Source: Roseomonas sp. (GTDB taxonomy: Bacteria > Pseudomonadota > Alphaproteobacteria > Acetobacterales > Acetobacteraceae). From it: a DNA stretch of 64,000 bases. The notes under the pieces were generated by a model. That model saw nothing but the letters and a program-made list of their open reading frames with translations. It ran no database searches and was not told the origin of the DNA. The position numbers and the translations under genes were made by a program. Location: the NCBI GenBank assembly GCA_020249775.1, contig JADCFA010000009.1, forward strand, positions 62,001 to 126,000, given 5' to 3'. Below, piece by piece: positions 35,272 through 43,955 of the stretch. How positions within the stretch are numbered: the first letter of the stretch is position 1; each line of letters opens with the position of its first letter.

Positions 35272-36305
35272 GCCGCATCTCCCCAGGCTTTCAGGAAGCC
35301 TTCCAATAAATCGCCGATGACATCTACGTTGTAGCCGCCTTCCTGAGTGATGGCGGTGGGCAGCTTGAGCCCACCAATCATCGCACCCGCGCGGGCGAAA
35401 CCATCCGCTGTCACTTTCAGCGCGGCAAGCGGTTCATGTTCTGAGGCATCAAAGCCAAGCGGCAGCACCAGCGCTTCCGCTTTATGGTCGCGGATCGCGG
35501 CCATGGCATAGCGAATGGCATCCAACCAGCCCTCATCGCCCGTGCCGAAAGCGAGCGGCATATTCATATTGCGCCCATCGCCGGCGCCCGCGCCGCGTTC
35601 GCGCGTGCGGCCAACGAACCACGGGTAATAGCGATCAGGATCGGCATGGATGGAAATGGTCAGCACATCGCCGCGTTCCCAAAAAATACCCTGCGTGCCA
35701 TTGCCGTGATGGCTATCAATATCCAGCACTGCCACGCGCTTCGCCCCCGCATCCACCAAAGCCTGCGCGGCAAGTGCTGCATTGTTCACATAGCAATGCC
35801 CACCAGCGCGCGCGGCATAGGCGTGATGGCCCGGCGGGCGACACAGCGCATAGGCGCTCCGCCCCGCAGCGGCTTCACGCGCGGCGGCCAAGGCGCAGGC
35901 AGCGGCACCTTGAATGGCTTGCCAGGTGCCAGGGCCAATTGGGCAGGCGGTATCGGCCATATACCAGCCGGCGCGGGCGATGATGCCATCACCACAAGCG
36001 GCACCCTCAGCCAGCATCTCCGGCGAGGGATGCATATTCGCGACAACCTCAGGCCCTGCATCGGCAAGTGCCGCCCAATCCGGCGCGGCTTCTGCGAGAA
36101 AGGCCAGGTAATCCGCGCTATGGATGGATTGCAGCGCGGCAATTGGCACAGATTCCGGCGTGTTGGGCGCAAGCCCTATGCGGTTCAGCGCTGCTTCCAG
36201 CGCTGCCGCACGGGTGGGGATTTCAAAATTCGCGCGCGTGCGGCCGCGAATCAGGAAGAAAGCTGGTTGATGCCCGGCATGATCCGGATGAGCGAAGGTT
36301 TTCAT
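35268..36305 (-). CDS. Histone-deacetylase-like amidohydrolase
   Basis: The 345-residue arginase-fold deacetylase resembles acetylpolyamine amidohydrolases and class II HDACs. Active-site pieces are RPPGHHAYAARAGGHCYVNN, the zinc ligands in LDIDSHHGNGTQG and LPLGFDASEHEPL, and the catalytic Tyr in QEGGYNVDVIGD. The ATG at 36305 is preferred over a TTG at 36311. The likely substrate is an N-acylated amine. The 105-nt gap to the divergent M20 gene would hold both promoters. Confidence 0.9.
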   Translation of the reverse strand: MKTFAHPDHAGHQPAFFLIRGRTRANFEIPTRAAALEAALNRIGLAPNTPESVPIAALQSIHSADYLAFLAEAAPDWAALADAGPEVVANMHPSPEMLAEGAACGDGIIARAGWYMADTACPIGPGTWQAIQGAAACALAAAREAAAGRSAYALCRPPGHHAYAARAGGHCYVNNAALAAQALVDAGAKRVAVLDIDSHHGNGTQGIFWERGDVLTISIHADPDRYYPWFVGRTRERGAGAGDGRNMNMPLAFGTGDEGWLDAIRYAMAAIRDHKAEALVLPLGFDASEHEPLAALKVTADGFARAGAMIGGLKLPTAITQEGGYNVDVIGDLLEGFLKAWGDAA

Positions 36306-36410
36306 GGGCAAAGGCTAACCAGTTTTGCCGCCGCTGCGAAGGCTCTCGGCTTGCTGCACTCGGCCTGGCTGGCTAGCGTCGGCCGGCTTCACGGTAAGGA
36401 CCACAGCGAT

Positions 36411-37703
36411 ATGCAAGCTCTCGACCCCGGCGCGCGGCGCGCCATTCTGGACGCGGTGGATGAGTTGCAGGCCGAAAGCATCGCCATGCTCACGCGCCTG
36501 GTGCGCTGCCCATCCACGATCGGCAATGAAGCCTCAGCCTTGAATGAAATGGCGCGGATTTATGAAGGGTTTGGTCTGACGCCCCAGCGCATTCCAACCG
36601 TGCCGAGCGCGCTTGAAGGCCATCCCGGCTTTTCGCCACCGCTTATTTCTTATGAAGGCCGCGATAATGTCGTCGCGGTCTTCACGCCGCGCGACGCCAA
36701 GGGAAGAAGCCTGACCCTGCAAGGCCATGTGGATGTAGTGCCGGAGGGTGCCGCGGATATGTGGGAAACGCCGCCTTATGAGCCCAGCATTCGCAATGGC
36801 CGCATGTATGGTCGTGGTGCGGGCGATATGAAGGCGGGCATTATTTCTTACGTCACCGCCTTTCGTGCCTTGAAGCGCGCTGGCTTGCAGCCGGCAGCCC
36901 AGGTGCAGATGCAGTCCGTGATTGAAGAAGAATGTACCGGCAATGGCGCGCTGGCAGCGATGCTGGCACTACCGCCAACCGATGCGGTCATCATCCCCGA
37001 ACCTGGCCCCGGCCTGCCCGCCATGTATAGCGCGGAAGTCGGTGTGGTTTGGGCCTGGGTCACGGTTTCCGGCCGCCCCGCCCATGTGCGGGATATGCAG
37101 GCCGGGGTGAATGCCATTGAAGCGGCCAGCACCATCGCCGCGCATTTCAAGGAATACGAAGCCCAGATGAATAGGGCGGAGCACATCCACCCATCCTTCC
37201 ATGGCGTGAACCATCCGGTGAATGTGAATCTCGGCACGATTGAAGGTGGTGAATGGAATTCTTCCGTGCCGACGCGCGCGCGGATTGGGCTACGTGTGGG
37301 TGTCATGATGGGCAATAGCGCTGCCGCGGTGAAGGCGGATATTGAACGCCTGGTGGCGCGGGCAGCGCAGGATGAGAAGCTGCGCGGTGCCAAGATCAAG
37401 CTGGAATTCAAGGGTTTCATGGCCGAACCCTGCGTCTTTGACATGCAAGCGCCGATTGTGCGCATGGCCAAGCGCCATTTCACCGATGTCTCCGGCGGGG
37501 CGCTGCGCGATTACCCCTCCGCAGGGCTCACGGATGGGCGGCATTTCGTGCTGCATCAGGGCGTGCCGGTGGCCTGCTTCGGCCCGGATGCGGAGAATAT
37601 TCACGGCATTGATGAAAGTGTTGGCCTGCAATCCATGCATGACATTACCCGCACCATCGCGCTGACCATGGCTGAATGGTGCGGGGTGGAGAGAGCATCA
37701 TGA
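36411..37703 (+). CDS. M20-family peptidase (ArgE/DapE-like deacylase)
   Basis: The 430-residue dinuclear zinc hydrolase removes acyl groups from amino acids or cleaves small peptides. Family motifs are SLTLQGHVDVVPEG (zinc His and Asp), GRMYGRGAGDMKAGIISYVT (bridging Asp) and QSVIEEECTGNGALAAM (catalytic Glu). A dimerisation insert follows, ending with GLTDGRHFVLHQGVPVACFG. The ATG at 36411 opens the conserved region; sequence further upstream belongs to the divergent HDAC gene. It overlaps the next gene by ATGA. Confidence 0.9.
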   Translation: MQALDPGARRAILDAVDELQAESIAMLTRLVRCPSTIGNEASALNEMARIYEGFGLTPQRIPTVPSALEGHPGFSPPLISYEGRDNVVAVFTPRDAKGRSLTLQGHVDVVPEGAADMWETPPYEPSIRNGRMYGRGAGDMKAGIISYVTAFRALKRAGLQPAAQVQMQSVIEEECTGNGALAAMLALPPTDAVIIPEPGPGLPAMYSAEVGVVWAWVTVSGRPAHVRDMQAGVNAIEAASTIAAHFKEYEAQMNRAEHIHPSFHGVNHPVNVNLGTIEGGEWNSSVPTRARIGLRVGVMMGNSAAAVKADIERLVARAAQDEKLRGAKIKLEFKGFMAEPCVFDMQAPIVRMAKRHFTDVSGGALRDYPSAGLTDGRHFVLHQGVPVACFGPDAENIHGIDESVGLQSMHDITRTIALTMAEWCGVERAS

Positions 37704-38959
37704 CCACGAACCTGCCCCTTTCCGGCGCCCGGCTTTGGGATAGCCTGATGGAACTCGCCAAGATTGGCGGCACGCCGAAGGGCGGCTGCAATCGGCAGAC
37801 CTTAACCGACCTCGATTCCGAAGGCCGCCATTTGTTGCGCCGCTGGGGGGAGGCGATTGGCTGCACGCTTTCGGTTGATCGCCTCGGCAATATGGTGCTG
37901 CGTCGCGAAGGGCGTGACCCGATGCGCAAGCCGGTCGCGATGGGTAGCCATTTGGATACGCAACCCACGGGCGGCAAATTTGACGGCCCGCTTGGTGTGC
38001 TGGCCGGGCTGGAAGTGCTGCGCGCTTTGCATGAGGCCGGGATTGAAACCGAAGCGCCCTTGGTACTGATCAATTGGACCAATGAGGAAGGCGCGCGCTT
38101 CTCACCCCCCATGATGGGCAGCGGCGCGGCGATGGGGATTTTCGCTGAGGCGGATGTGCTCGCCTTGCGTGATACTGAAGGCAAGGCGTTTGGCGAGGAA
38201 CTCACGCGCATTGGCTGGCGTGGTGAAGCTGATCCGGCGGCGTTGACCGATCTTGCCGCCTATTTTGAATTGCATATCGAACAGGGCGCGTTGCTGGAGA
38301 ATGCCGGCAAGGATATTGGCGTGGTGACGCATGCCCTGGCGCAAGCCTGGTATGAGGTCACGATCGAAGGTGTTGAAGCCCATGGCGGTTCCCCCATGGC
38401 CGGGCGGCGCGATGCCATGATGGCTGCCGCCCCTCTGATGGCCGCGATTGAGGAAATCGCGCTGCGCGCCGTCAGCCCCAGCGGTGAACCAGGCCGCGCA
38501 ACGGTTGGGCGCCTTACGGTCTATCCCGATAGCCGCAATATCGCGCCGTCGCGTATCTGGTTCAGCATTGATACGCGCCATGGTGATCCCGCGTTGCTCG
38601 CACGCATGGGGGCGGAGATTCGCGCCAAAGCGGCAGAACTATCTGCCGCGCGGGGGGTGAGCATTACCATCACGGATTTCTGGCAATCACCTTTGACGCC
38701 CTTTGATGATGCGCTGGTCGGGCGTGTGCGTGATGCCGCAACCCGCCTTGGCCTGCCGCATATGGATATGCCAACCGGCATTGGGCATGACGCGGTTTAT
38801 GTCGCGCGCCGCGTGCCGGCGGCGATGATTTTCTGCCCCTGCCATGGCGGCATCAGCCATAATGAAGCGGAAAGCATCACGCCTGCCTGGGCCGAAGCCG
38901 GTTTGCGTGTGCTGGCCGATGCGGTGCTCGCCACCGCCGGAATTGCGAAGGAGAAGTAG
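37700..38959 (+). CDS. Zn-dependent hydantoinase/carbamoylase family amidase
   Basis: The 419-residue protein belongs to the allantoate amidohydrolase/N-carbamoyl-L-amino-acid hydrolase branch of the M20/M28 fold. The diagnostic motif is GSHLDTQPTGGKFDGPLGVL, followed by INWTNEEGARFSPPMMGSGA. Later pieces are FELHIEQGALLENAGKDIGV and HNEAESITPAWAEAG. Typical reactions release CO2 and ammonia from carbamoyl or ureido groups. With the neighbouring hydrolases it suggests use of a modified amino acid or ureide. Confidence 0.92.
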   Translation: MTTNLPLSGARLWDSLMELAKIGGTPKGGCNRQTLTDLDSEGRHLLRRWGEAIGCTLSVDRLGNMVLRREGRDPMRKPVAMGSHLDTQPTGGKFDGPLGVLAGLEVLRALHEAGIETEAPLVLINWTNEEGARFSPPMMGSGAAMGIFAEADVLALRDTEGKAFGEELTRIGWRGEADPAALTDLAAYFELHIEQGALLENAGKDIGVVTHALAQAWYEVTIEGVEAHGGSPMAGRRDAMMAAAPLMAAIEEIALRAVSPSGEPGRATVGRLTVYPDSRNIAPSRIWFSIDTRHGDPALLARMGAEIRAKAAELSAARGVSITITDFWQSPLTPFDDALVGRVRDAATRLGLPHMDMPTGIGHDAVYVARRVPAAMIFCPCHGGISHNEAESITPAWAEAGLRVLADAVLATAGIAKEK

Positions 38960-38960
38960 A

Positions 38961-40460
38961 ATGACCCGCATCGCCATTGGCGGCTTTTTGCATGAAAGCC
39001 ATTCCTTCGCGCCGCTGCCAACCGGCTGGCAGGAATTCGTCAAACCCGGCGGCTTCCCGCCGCTGCAACGCCCGGCCGGCTTGATTGAGGCCATGCGCCC
39101 GACCAGCGCACCCATCGCGGGTGCGATCATGGTGGCGGAAGAAGCGGGCGTGGAATTGGCGCCCCTGGTCTGGTGCTTCGCCAATCCGGCGGGGCCTGTC
39201 ACGGCTGAGGCATTTGAACGCATCGCCGGATTATTGGTGGCAAGCCTATCGGACGCGCTGGAAGCCGGACCGATTGATGGCGTCTATCTTGATTTGCACG
39301 GCGCCATGGTGGCGGTCGGTTTCGATGATGCCGAAGCCGAAGTGCTGCGCCGTGTTCGCGCCGTGGTGGGGCCTGATTTGCCCATCGCCGTCAGCCTTGA
39401 TCCACATGCGAATAAAACCGCGGAGATGGTGGCCCTTTCCGATGTGCTGGTGCCGTTTCGCACCTATCCGCATGTGGATATGAAGCCGGCCGGCGCGCAG
39501 GCAACGCGTCTATTGCTGCGCATGATCGCGGAAAAGCGTAAACCAGCCAAGCTGTTTCGTGATTTGGATTTCTGGACGCCCTTGCCCGGCCAATGCACCA
39601 TGGTTGCGCCCATGGCCGATGTCATGGCGGAACGCGCGCGTCTGGGCGCTGCATCAGGCGTTTGGGAATTGGGCTTCTGCTTTGGCTTTCCCTATGCCGA
39701 TTTCCCCGGCTGCGGCATGGCAATCGCGGCCTATGCCGATACGCTGGATCAAGCCGGGGCAGCGGCGGAAGCCCTCGCTGCTTTCATTGCCAGCAAGGAA
39801 CCGGAATTCGCGCTGGGTGTCGCAACCGCGGCTGAAGGTGTGGCGCGCGCCATGGCCGGTGGCGGCAAGGGGCCTGTGGTGCTGGCCGACACACAGGATA
39901 ATCCCGGCGGCGGTGGCCATGGCGATACCACCGGGCTGCTCGCGGAATTGATCCGGCAAAATGCGCAAGGTGCCGTGCTGGCGCCGATGAATGATGCTGA
40001 AGCGGCTGCCGCTTGCCATGCGGCGGGTGAGGGGGCGCGCCTCACACTCGACCTTGGTGGCAAAAGCGATGGTGTGCCCTTGCGGGTGGAGGCTGTCGTC
40101 GAAAAACTCTCCGATGGGCGCTTCACACTCAGCGGCCCAATGGGCAAGGGCAATCCCGCCGATCTTGGACCTTCCGCGCTGATCCGTGTGGCACCCGGCG
40201 TGCGTGTGGTGGTGGTCAGCCGCAAAATGCAGGGCCATGATCAGGAATTGTTCCGTCAGGTCGGCGTGGAACCGGCGGAACAGGCGATTGTCGCCGTGAA
40301 ATCCAGCGTGCATTTCCGCGCACATTTCCAGCCGATTGCATCCGAGGTGATTGTGGTAACCGCGCCCGGCCCGGTGGTGGCGGACCCGGCGATTTTGCCC
40401 TTCACCAATCTGCGTCCCGGGCTGCGCTTGCGCCCGGGTGATAATCGCGCCTGGGGATAA
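38961..40460 (+). CDS. M81-family metallopeptidase (MlrC-like)
   Basis: The 499-residue protein resembles MlrC, the last peptidase in microcystin degradation. Candidate metal residues are in FLHESHSFAPL (Glu), VSLDPHANKTAEM (Asp and His) and FRTYPHVDMKPAG (His). The C-terminal domain has VLADTQDNPGGGGHGDTTGL. The family is widespread in bacteria that have no microcystin pathway, so a general role on small linear peptides or amides is more likely. It starts directly after the carbamoylase-like gene. Confidence 0.88.
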   Translation: MTRIAIGGFLHESHSFAPLPTGWQEFVKPGGFPPLQRPAGLIEAMRPTSAPIAGAIMVAEEAGVELAPLVWCFANPAGPVTAEAFERIAGLLVASLSDALEAGPIDGVYLDLHGAMVAVGFDDAEAEVLRRVRAVVGPDLPIAVSLDPHANKTAEMVALSDVLVPFRTYPHVDMKPAGAQATRLLLRMIAEKRKPAKLFRDLDFWTPLPGQCTMVAPMADVMAERARLGAASGVWELGFCFGFPYADFPGCGMAIAAYADTLDQAGAAAEALAAFIASKEPEFALGVATAAEGVARAMAGGGKGPVVLADTQDNPGGGGHGDTTGLLAELIRQNAQGAVLAPMNDAEAAAACHAAGEGARLTLDLGGKSDGVPLRVEAVVEKLSDGRFTLSGPMGKGNPADLGPSALIRVAPGVRVVVVSRKMQGHDQELFRQVGVEPAEQAIVAVKSSVHFRAHFQPIASEVIVVTAPGPVVADPAILPFTNLRPGLRLRPGDNRAWG

Positions 40461-41384
40461 TCAGCGGCGTTCGAGTAAACCGCGCACCGCATCCGGTAGG
40501 GGCAGGGGCGCCACCGCACTATAGCCCGTGGTGGAAAGTGCTGCAGCCGCATTGGCGTAGCGCGCGGCATCCAGCGGCGCATCGCCTGCCAGCAAGCGCG
40601 CGAGGAAATTGCCGGCAAAGCAATCCCCCGCGCCCGTCGCATCCACCGCCGCCACCTTGTGCGCGGGCAGGCGGTGGCGGGCTTCACGCGTGGCGAGAAT
40701 GGCACCCTCAGCCCCGCATTTTAGCACCACCAGCGGGGCGAGGCGCAGATAGAAATCGCAGATGGCATCAGCGTTCTCCAGGCCCGTCAGCGCAGTTGCG
40801 TCTTCCAGCGATGGCAGCGCGATATCGGCCATGGCAATCGCGGCATGGATCACGGCAGCAGCGCGGGCAGCAGGCCAAAGCCGGAGGCGGAGATTGGTAT
40901 CATAGGAAATCCGCGCGCCAGCAGCGCGGGCGATTTCCATGGCGCGGAAGCCGGCATCACAGGCGCTGGTCGAAATCGCCTGGCTGATGCCGGACAGATG
41001 CAGGAATTTCGCGCGGCGAATGGCCGCTTCCGGCACGTCTTCCGGCCGATAGAGCGACGCCGCGCTGCCGGTCCGATAAAAGCTGAAATGATGCCCGCGC
41101 GCATCATGCGTCACGAAATAAATGCCCGTGGGCGCTGAAGGGTTGCGGATGACGTTCGCCGTATCCACGCCTTCCTGCGCCCATAGCGTCATGAAGCTGT
41201 CGCCTGGCCCATCCTGGCCAAGCGCGGTCAGCATCCCAACCGATGCCCCGGCGCGTGCGGCTGCGATGGCGGCGTTGGAGGTATCTCCGCCATGGCCTTC
41301 CAGATAATAGCGCCTGCCATCCGCGCCCGGCTTCTGGGCGTTGAATTCCAGCATGGGTTCGCCAAGACAAAGAATATCAGCCAT
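40461..41384 (-). CDS. PfkB-family sugar kinase (KdgK-like)
   Basis: The 307-residue ribokinase-fold kinase starts MADILCLGEPMLEFN and has the glycine-rich EGHGGDTSNAAIAAARAGAS segment. The C-terminal catalytic motif is VDATGAGDCFAGNFLARLL, with the Asp that activates the acceptor hydroxyl. It resembles 2-keto-3-deoxygluconate kinases. Its stop codon immediately abuts that of the M81 gene, and it is not part of that operon. No Entner-Doudoroff aldolase is nearby. Confidence 0.88.
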   Translation of the reverse strand: MADILCLGEPMLEFNAQKPGADGRRYYLEGHGGDTSNAAIAAARAGASVGMLTALGQDGPGDSFMTLWAQEGVDTANVIRNPSAPTGIYFVTHDARGHHFSFYRTGSAASLYRPEDVPEAAIRRAKFLHLSGISQAISTSACDAGFRAMEIARAAGARISYDTNLRLRLWPAARAAAVIHAAIAMADIALPSLEDATALTGLENADAICDFYLRLAPLVVLKCGAEGAILATREARHRLPAHKVAAVDATGAGDCFAGNFLARLLAGDAPLDAARYANAAAALSTTGYSAVAPLPLPDAVRGLLERR

Positions 41385-41449
41385 GCCCCATGCTTGACCG
41401 ATGGCGGGGAGGATTTCAAGCAGAGCGCAACCCGGACTATAGAACCCCC

Positions 41450-43114
41450 ATGATCCGCCTGACCGAATTGCGCCTGCCACTCAACCATCCGGAAGACGCC
41501 TTGCGCGCCGCCGTGCTGGCGCGGCTTGGCATTGCCGATGCGGCGCTGCAGGCGATGCAGGTGTTTCGCCGTGGCTATGATGCGCGCAAGCCGCAGGCGA
41601 TCATGCTGGTCTATACGTTGGATGTTGCAGTGGCGGATGAGGCGGCATTGCTCGCGCGCCATGCGGGGGATCAGCGCATTTCGCGCGCGCCAGATATCGC
41701 CTATCGCTTCGTCGCCCGCGCACCGGAAGGCATGCGCCGACCGGTAGTAGTGGGCACCGGGCCTTGCGGCTTCATGGCGGCGCTCTTGTTGGCGCAGATG
41801 GGTTTTCGCCCGCTGATCCTGGAACGCGGCAAGGTGGTGCGCGAACGCACCAAGGATACTTGGGGCCTCTGGCGCCGTGGCACGCTGAACCCTGAAAGCA
41901 ATGTGCAATTCGGCGAAGGTGGGGCAGGAACCTTTTCCGATGGCAAGCTCTATAGCCAGATCCGCGACCCGCGCCATTACGGGCGCAAGGTGCTGGCGGA
42001 ATTCGTCAAGGCCGGCGCGCCTGAAGAAATTCTCTATGTCTCCAAACCGCATATCGGCACGTTTCGCCTGGTGTCCATGGTGGAACATATCCGCGCCGAA
42101 ATCGAAGCCTTGGGCGGAGAATACCGCTTCGGCGCGCGGGTGGATGATCTGATCATTGAAACCGCCACCGATGGCACGCGCCGCTTGCGCGGTTTGATTT
42201 TGGCGGATGGTGAGGTGATTGAGGCTGATCACGCCATCCTCGCCCTTGGCCACAGCGCACGCGACAGTTTCGCAATGCTGCATGCGCGCGGTATTGCCAT
42301 GCAGGCCAAGCCCTTTTCCATTGGCGTGCGCATTGAACACCCGCAAGGCATGATTGACCGCGCGCGTTTCGGCCCCAATGCTGGCAATCCGCTGTTGGGG
42401 GCCGCCGATTACAAGCTGGTGCATCACGCCAAGAATGGCCGCAGCGTCTATAGTTTTTGCATGTGCCCGGGCGGGATAGTGGTTGCTGCCACCAGTGAAG
42501 CCGGCCGCGTGGTGACCAATGGCATGAGCCAATATTCGCGCGCCGAACGCAACGCCAATGCCGGCATGGTGGTGGGGATATCGCCTGAGGATTATCCGGG
42601 CGATGTGCTTTCCGGCATTGCCTATCAGCGCCATTGGGAAAGCGCGGCCTTTGCTGCCGGCGGCGAGGATTACCGCGCGCCGGCGCAGCTTGTGGGCGAT
42701 TTCCTGGCTGGCCGCCCCAGCACCGCGCTTGGTGATGTGCTGCCCAGCTACAAGCCGGGCGTAACCCCCACCGATCTCTCGCTTTGCCTGCCGGATTTTG
42801 CAGTGACGGCGATGCGTGAAGCGCTGCTGGCTTTCGATCAGCAATTGCCCGGCTTCGCCCGGCCCGATGCGGTGATGACCGGCGTTGAAACCCGCACCAG
42901 CAGCCCCATTCGCATCCCGCGTGGTTTTGATTTTCAAAGCGTCAATACGGCGGGGCTTTTCCCGGCCGGAGAGGGCGCTGGCTATGCCGGTGGGATACTC
43001 AGCGCCGGCGTGGATGGCATTCGCGTGGCCGAGGCCTTGGCGCTGACCCTGACCGGCCAGCCCATCCCGCGCGACATGAGCCGCGGCGCGGAATCCTCCA
43101 TGACCTATGGCTGA
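41450..43114 (+). CDS. FAD-dependent dehydrogenase, COG2509 type
   Basis: The 554-residue flavoprotein begins with an N-terminal domain of about 80 residues, IRLTELRLPLNHPEDALRAA onward. A FAD-binding motif follows, RPVVVGTGPCGFMAALLLAQ. The conserved NPESNVQFGEGGAGTFSDGK and SLCLPDFAVTAMREALLAFD occur in uncharacterised COG2509 proteins. The C terminus has GLFPAGEGAGYAGGILSAGV. Biological substrate unknown. It is the first gene of a plus-strand unit, with an SDR 61 nt downstream. Confidence 0.85.
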   Translation: MIRLTELRLPLNHPEDALRAAVLARLGIADAALQAMQVFRRGYDARKPQAIMLVYTLDVAVADEAALLARHAGDQRISRAPDIAYRFVARAPEGMRRPVVVGTGPCGFMAALLLAQMGFRPLILERGKVVRERTKDTWGLWRRGTLNPESNVQFGEGGAGTFSDGKLYSQIRDPRHYGRKVLAEFVKAGAPEEILYVSKPHIGTFRLVSMVEHIRAEIEALGGEYRFGARVDDLIIETATDGTRRLRGLILADGEVIEADHAILALGHSARDSFAMLHARGIAMQAKPFSIGVRIEHPQGMIDRARFGPNAGNPLLGAADYKLVHHAKNGRSVYSFCMCPGGIVVAATSEAGRVVTNGMSQYSRAERNANAGMVVGISPEDYPGDVLSGIAYQRHWESAAFAAGGEDYRAPAQLVGDFLAGRPSTALGDVLPSYKPGVTPTDLSLCLPDFAVTAMREALLAFDQQLPGFARPDAVMTGVETRTSSPIRIPRGFDFQSVNTAGLFPAGEGAGYAGGILSAGVDGIRVAEALALTLTGQPIPRDMSRGAESSMTYG

Positions 43115-43175
43115 CTTGCAGGGCGGCCATAGTCTTGCAAGGCTTCCTGATCAGGATCGAAAAGAAGGAAACATC

Positions 43176-43928
43176 ATGCGTGTTGCAAACAAGGTGGCGC
43201 TGATCACCGGCGCCGCATCCGGCATGGGGGCCGCGACCGCGCGGCTTCTGGCGCGTGAAGGTGCCAAGGTGGTGGTCGCCGATATGCTGGAAGCCGAAGG
43301 CCGCGCCGTTGTGGCCGAAATCGCCAAGGCCGGCGGTTCCGCCAGCTATATCAGCCTTGATGTGGCCGATGAAGCGCAATGGGAAGCCGCCATTGCCGCC
43401 GTGTTGGCTGCCCATGGGCGGCTTGATGTGCTGGTCAATAATGCCGGCATTTCCGGCAGCAATACCAACAACCTTTATGATACCGCGCTGTGGGATCGCA
43501 TCATGGCGGTGAATGCACGCGGTGTGTTTCTGGGCGTGAAGCACGGCGTTGCCGCCATGCGGAAATCAGGCGGCGGGTCCATCATCAACCTATCCTCCAT
43601 CTCAGGCGTGGTTGGGCAGGAACGTATTCATTGCGCCTATAACGCCTCCAAGGCGGCAGTGCGCTTGCTCACGAAATCCATCGCGGTGCAGGAAGGCGCT
43701 TCCGGCATTCGCTTGAATACGGTGCATCCCGGCCTGATGCCGCCCATGCGCACCAGCGGGGCCACGGCTGACCCCGTGTTTCGCGCGAAAATGCTGGGCC
43801 ATGTGCCGATGGGCCGTACCGGTGAGGTGGATGAGGTTGCCTACGCCATCCTATTCCTGGCCTCTGACGAATCATCTTACATGACCGGGTCAGAGCTGCA
43901 TGTGGATGGCGGCTATCTCGCTTCCTGA
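43176..43928 (+). CDS. Short-chain dehydrogenase/reductase
   Basis: The 250-residue classical SDR has the nucleotide-binding motif ALITGAASGMGAATARLLA and VNNAG-like LVNNAGISG. The catalytic Ser is in NLSSISGVVG and the Tyr-Lys pair in CAYNASKAAVRLLTKSIA. The C terminus has LASDESSYMTGSELHVDGGY. The ATG at 43176 has AAGGAA upstream; a longer frame begins inside the previous gene. An Asp after the second strand (VVVADM) suggests NAD preference. Substrate unknown. Confidence 0.92.
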   Translation: MRVANKVALITGAASGMGAATARLLAREGAKVVVADMLEAEGRAVVAEIAKAGGSASYISLDVADEAQWEAAIAAVLAAHGRLDVLVNNAGISGSNTNNLYDTALWDRIMAVNARGVFLGVKHGVAAMRKSGGGSIINLSSISGVVGQERIHCAYNASKAAVRLLTKSIAVQEGASGIRLNTVHPGLMPPMRTSGATADPVFRAKMLGHVPMGRTGEVDEVAYAILFLASDESSYMTGSELHVDGGYLAS

Positions 43929-43955
43929 TCTAGCGCTTTGCTGCGCGGGTTTGCT

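Noticed and set aside
35484-36410. Upstream extension of the M20 peptidase frame
   Set aside because: These codons lie opposite the HDAC-like gene and do not resemble peptidase sequence; the ATG at 36411 starts the conserved domain.
41228-42937. 569-codon open frame antisense to the COG2509 flavoprotein
   Set aside because: It has no family signature or ribosome-binding site, and the plus-strand gene contains clear FAD motifs.
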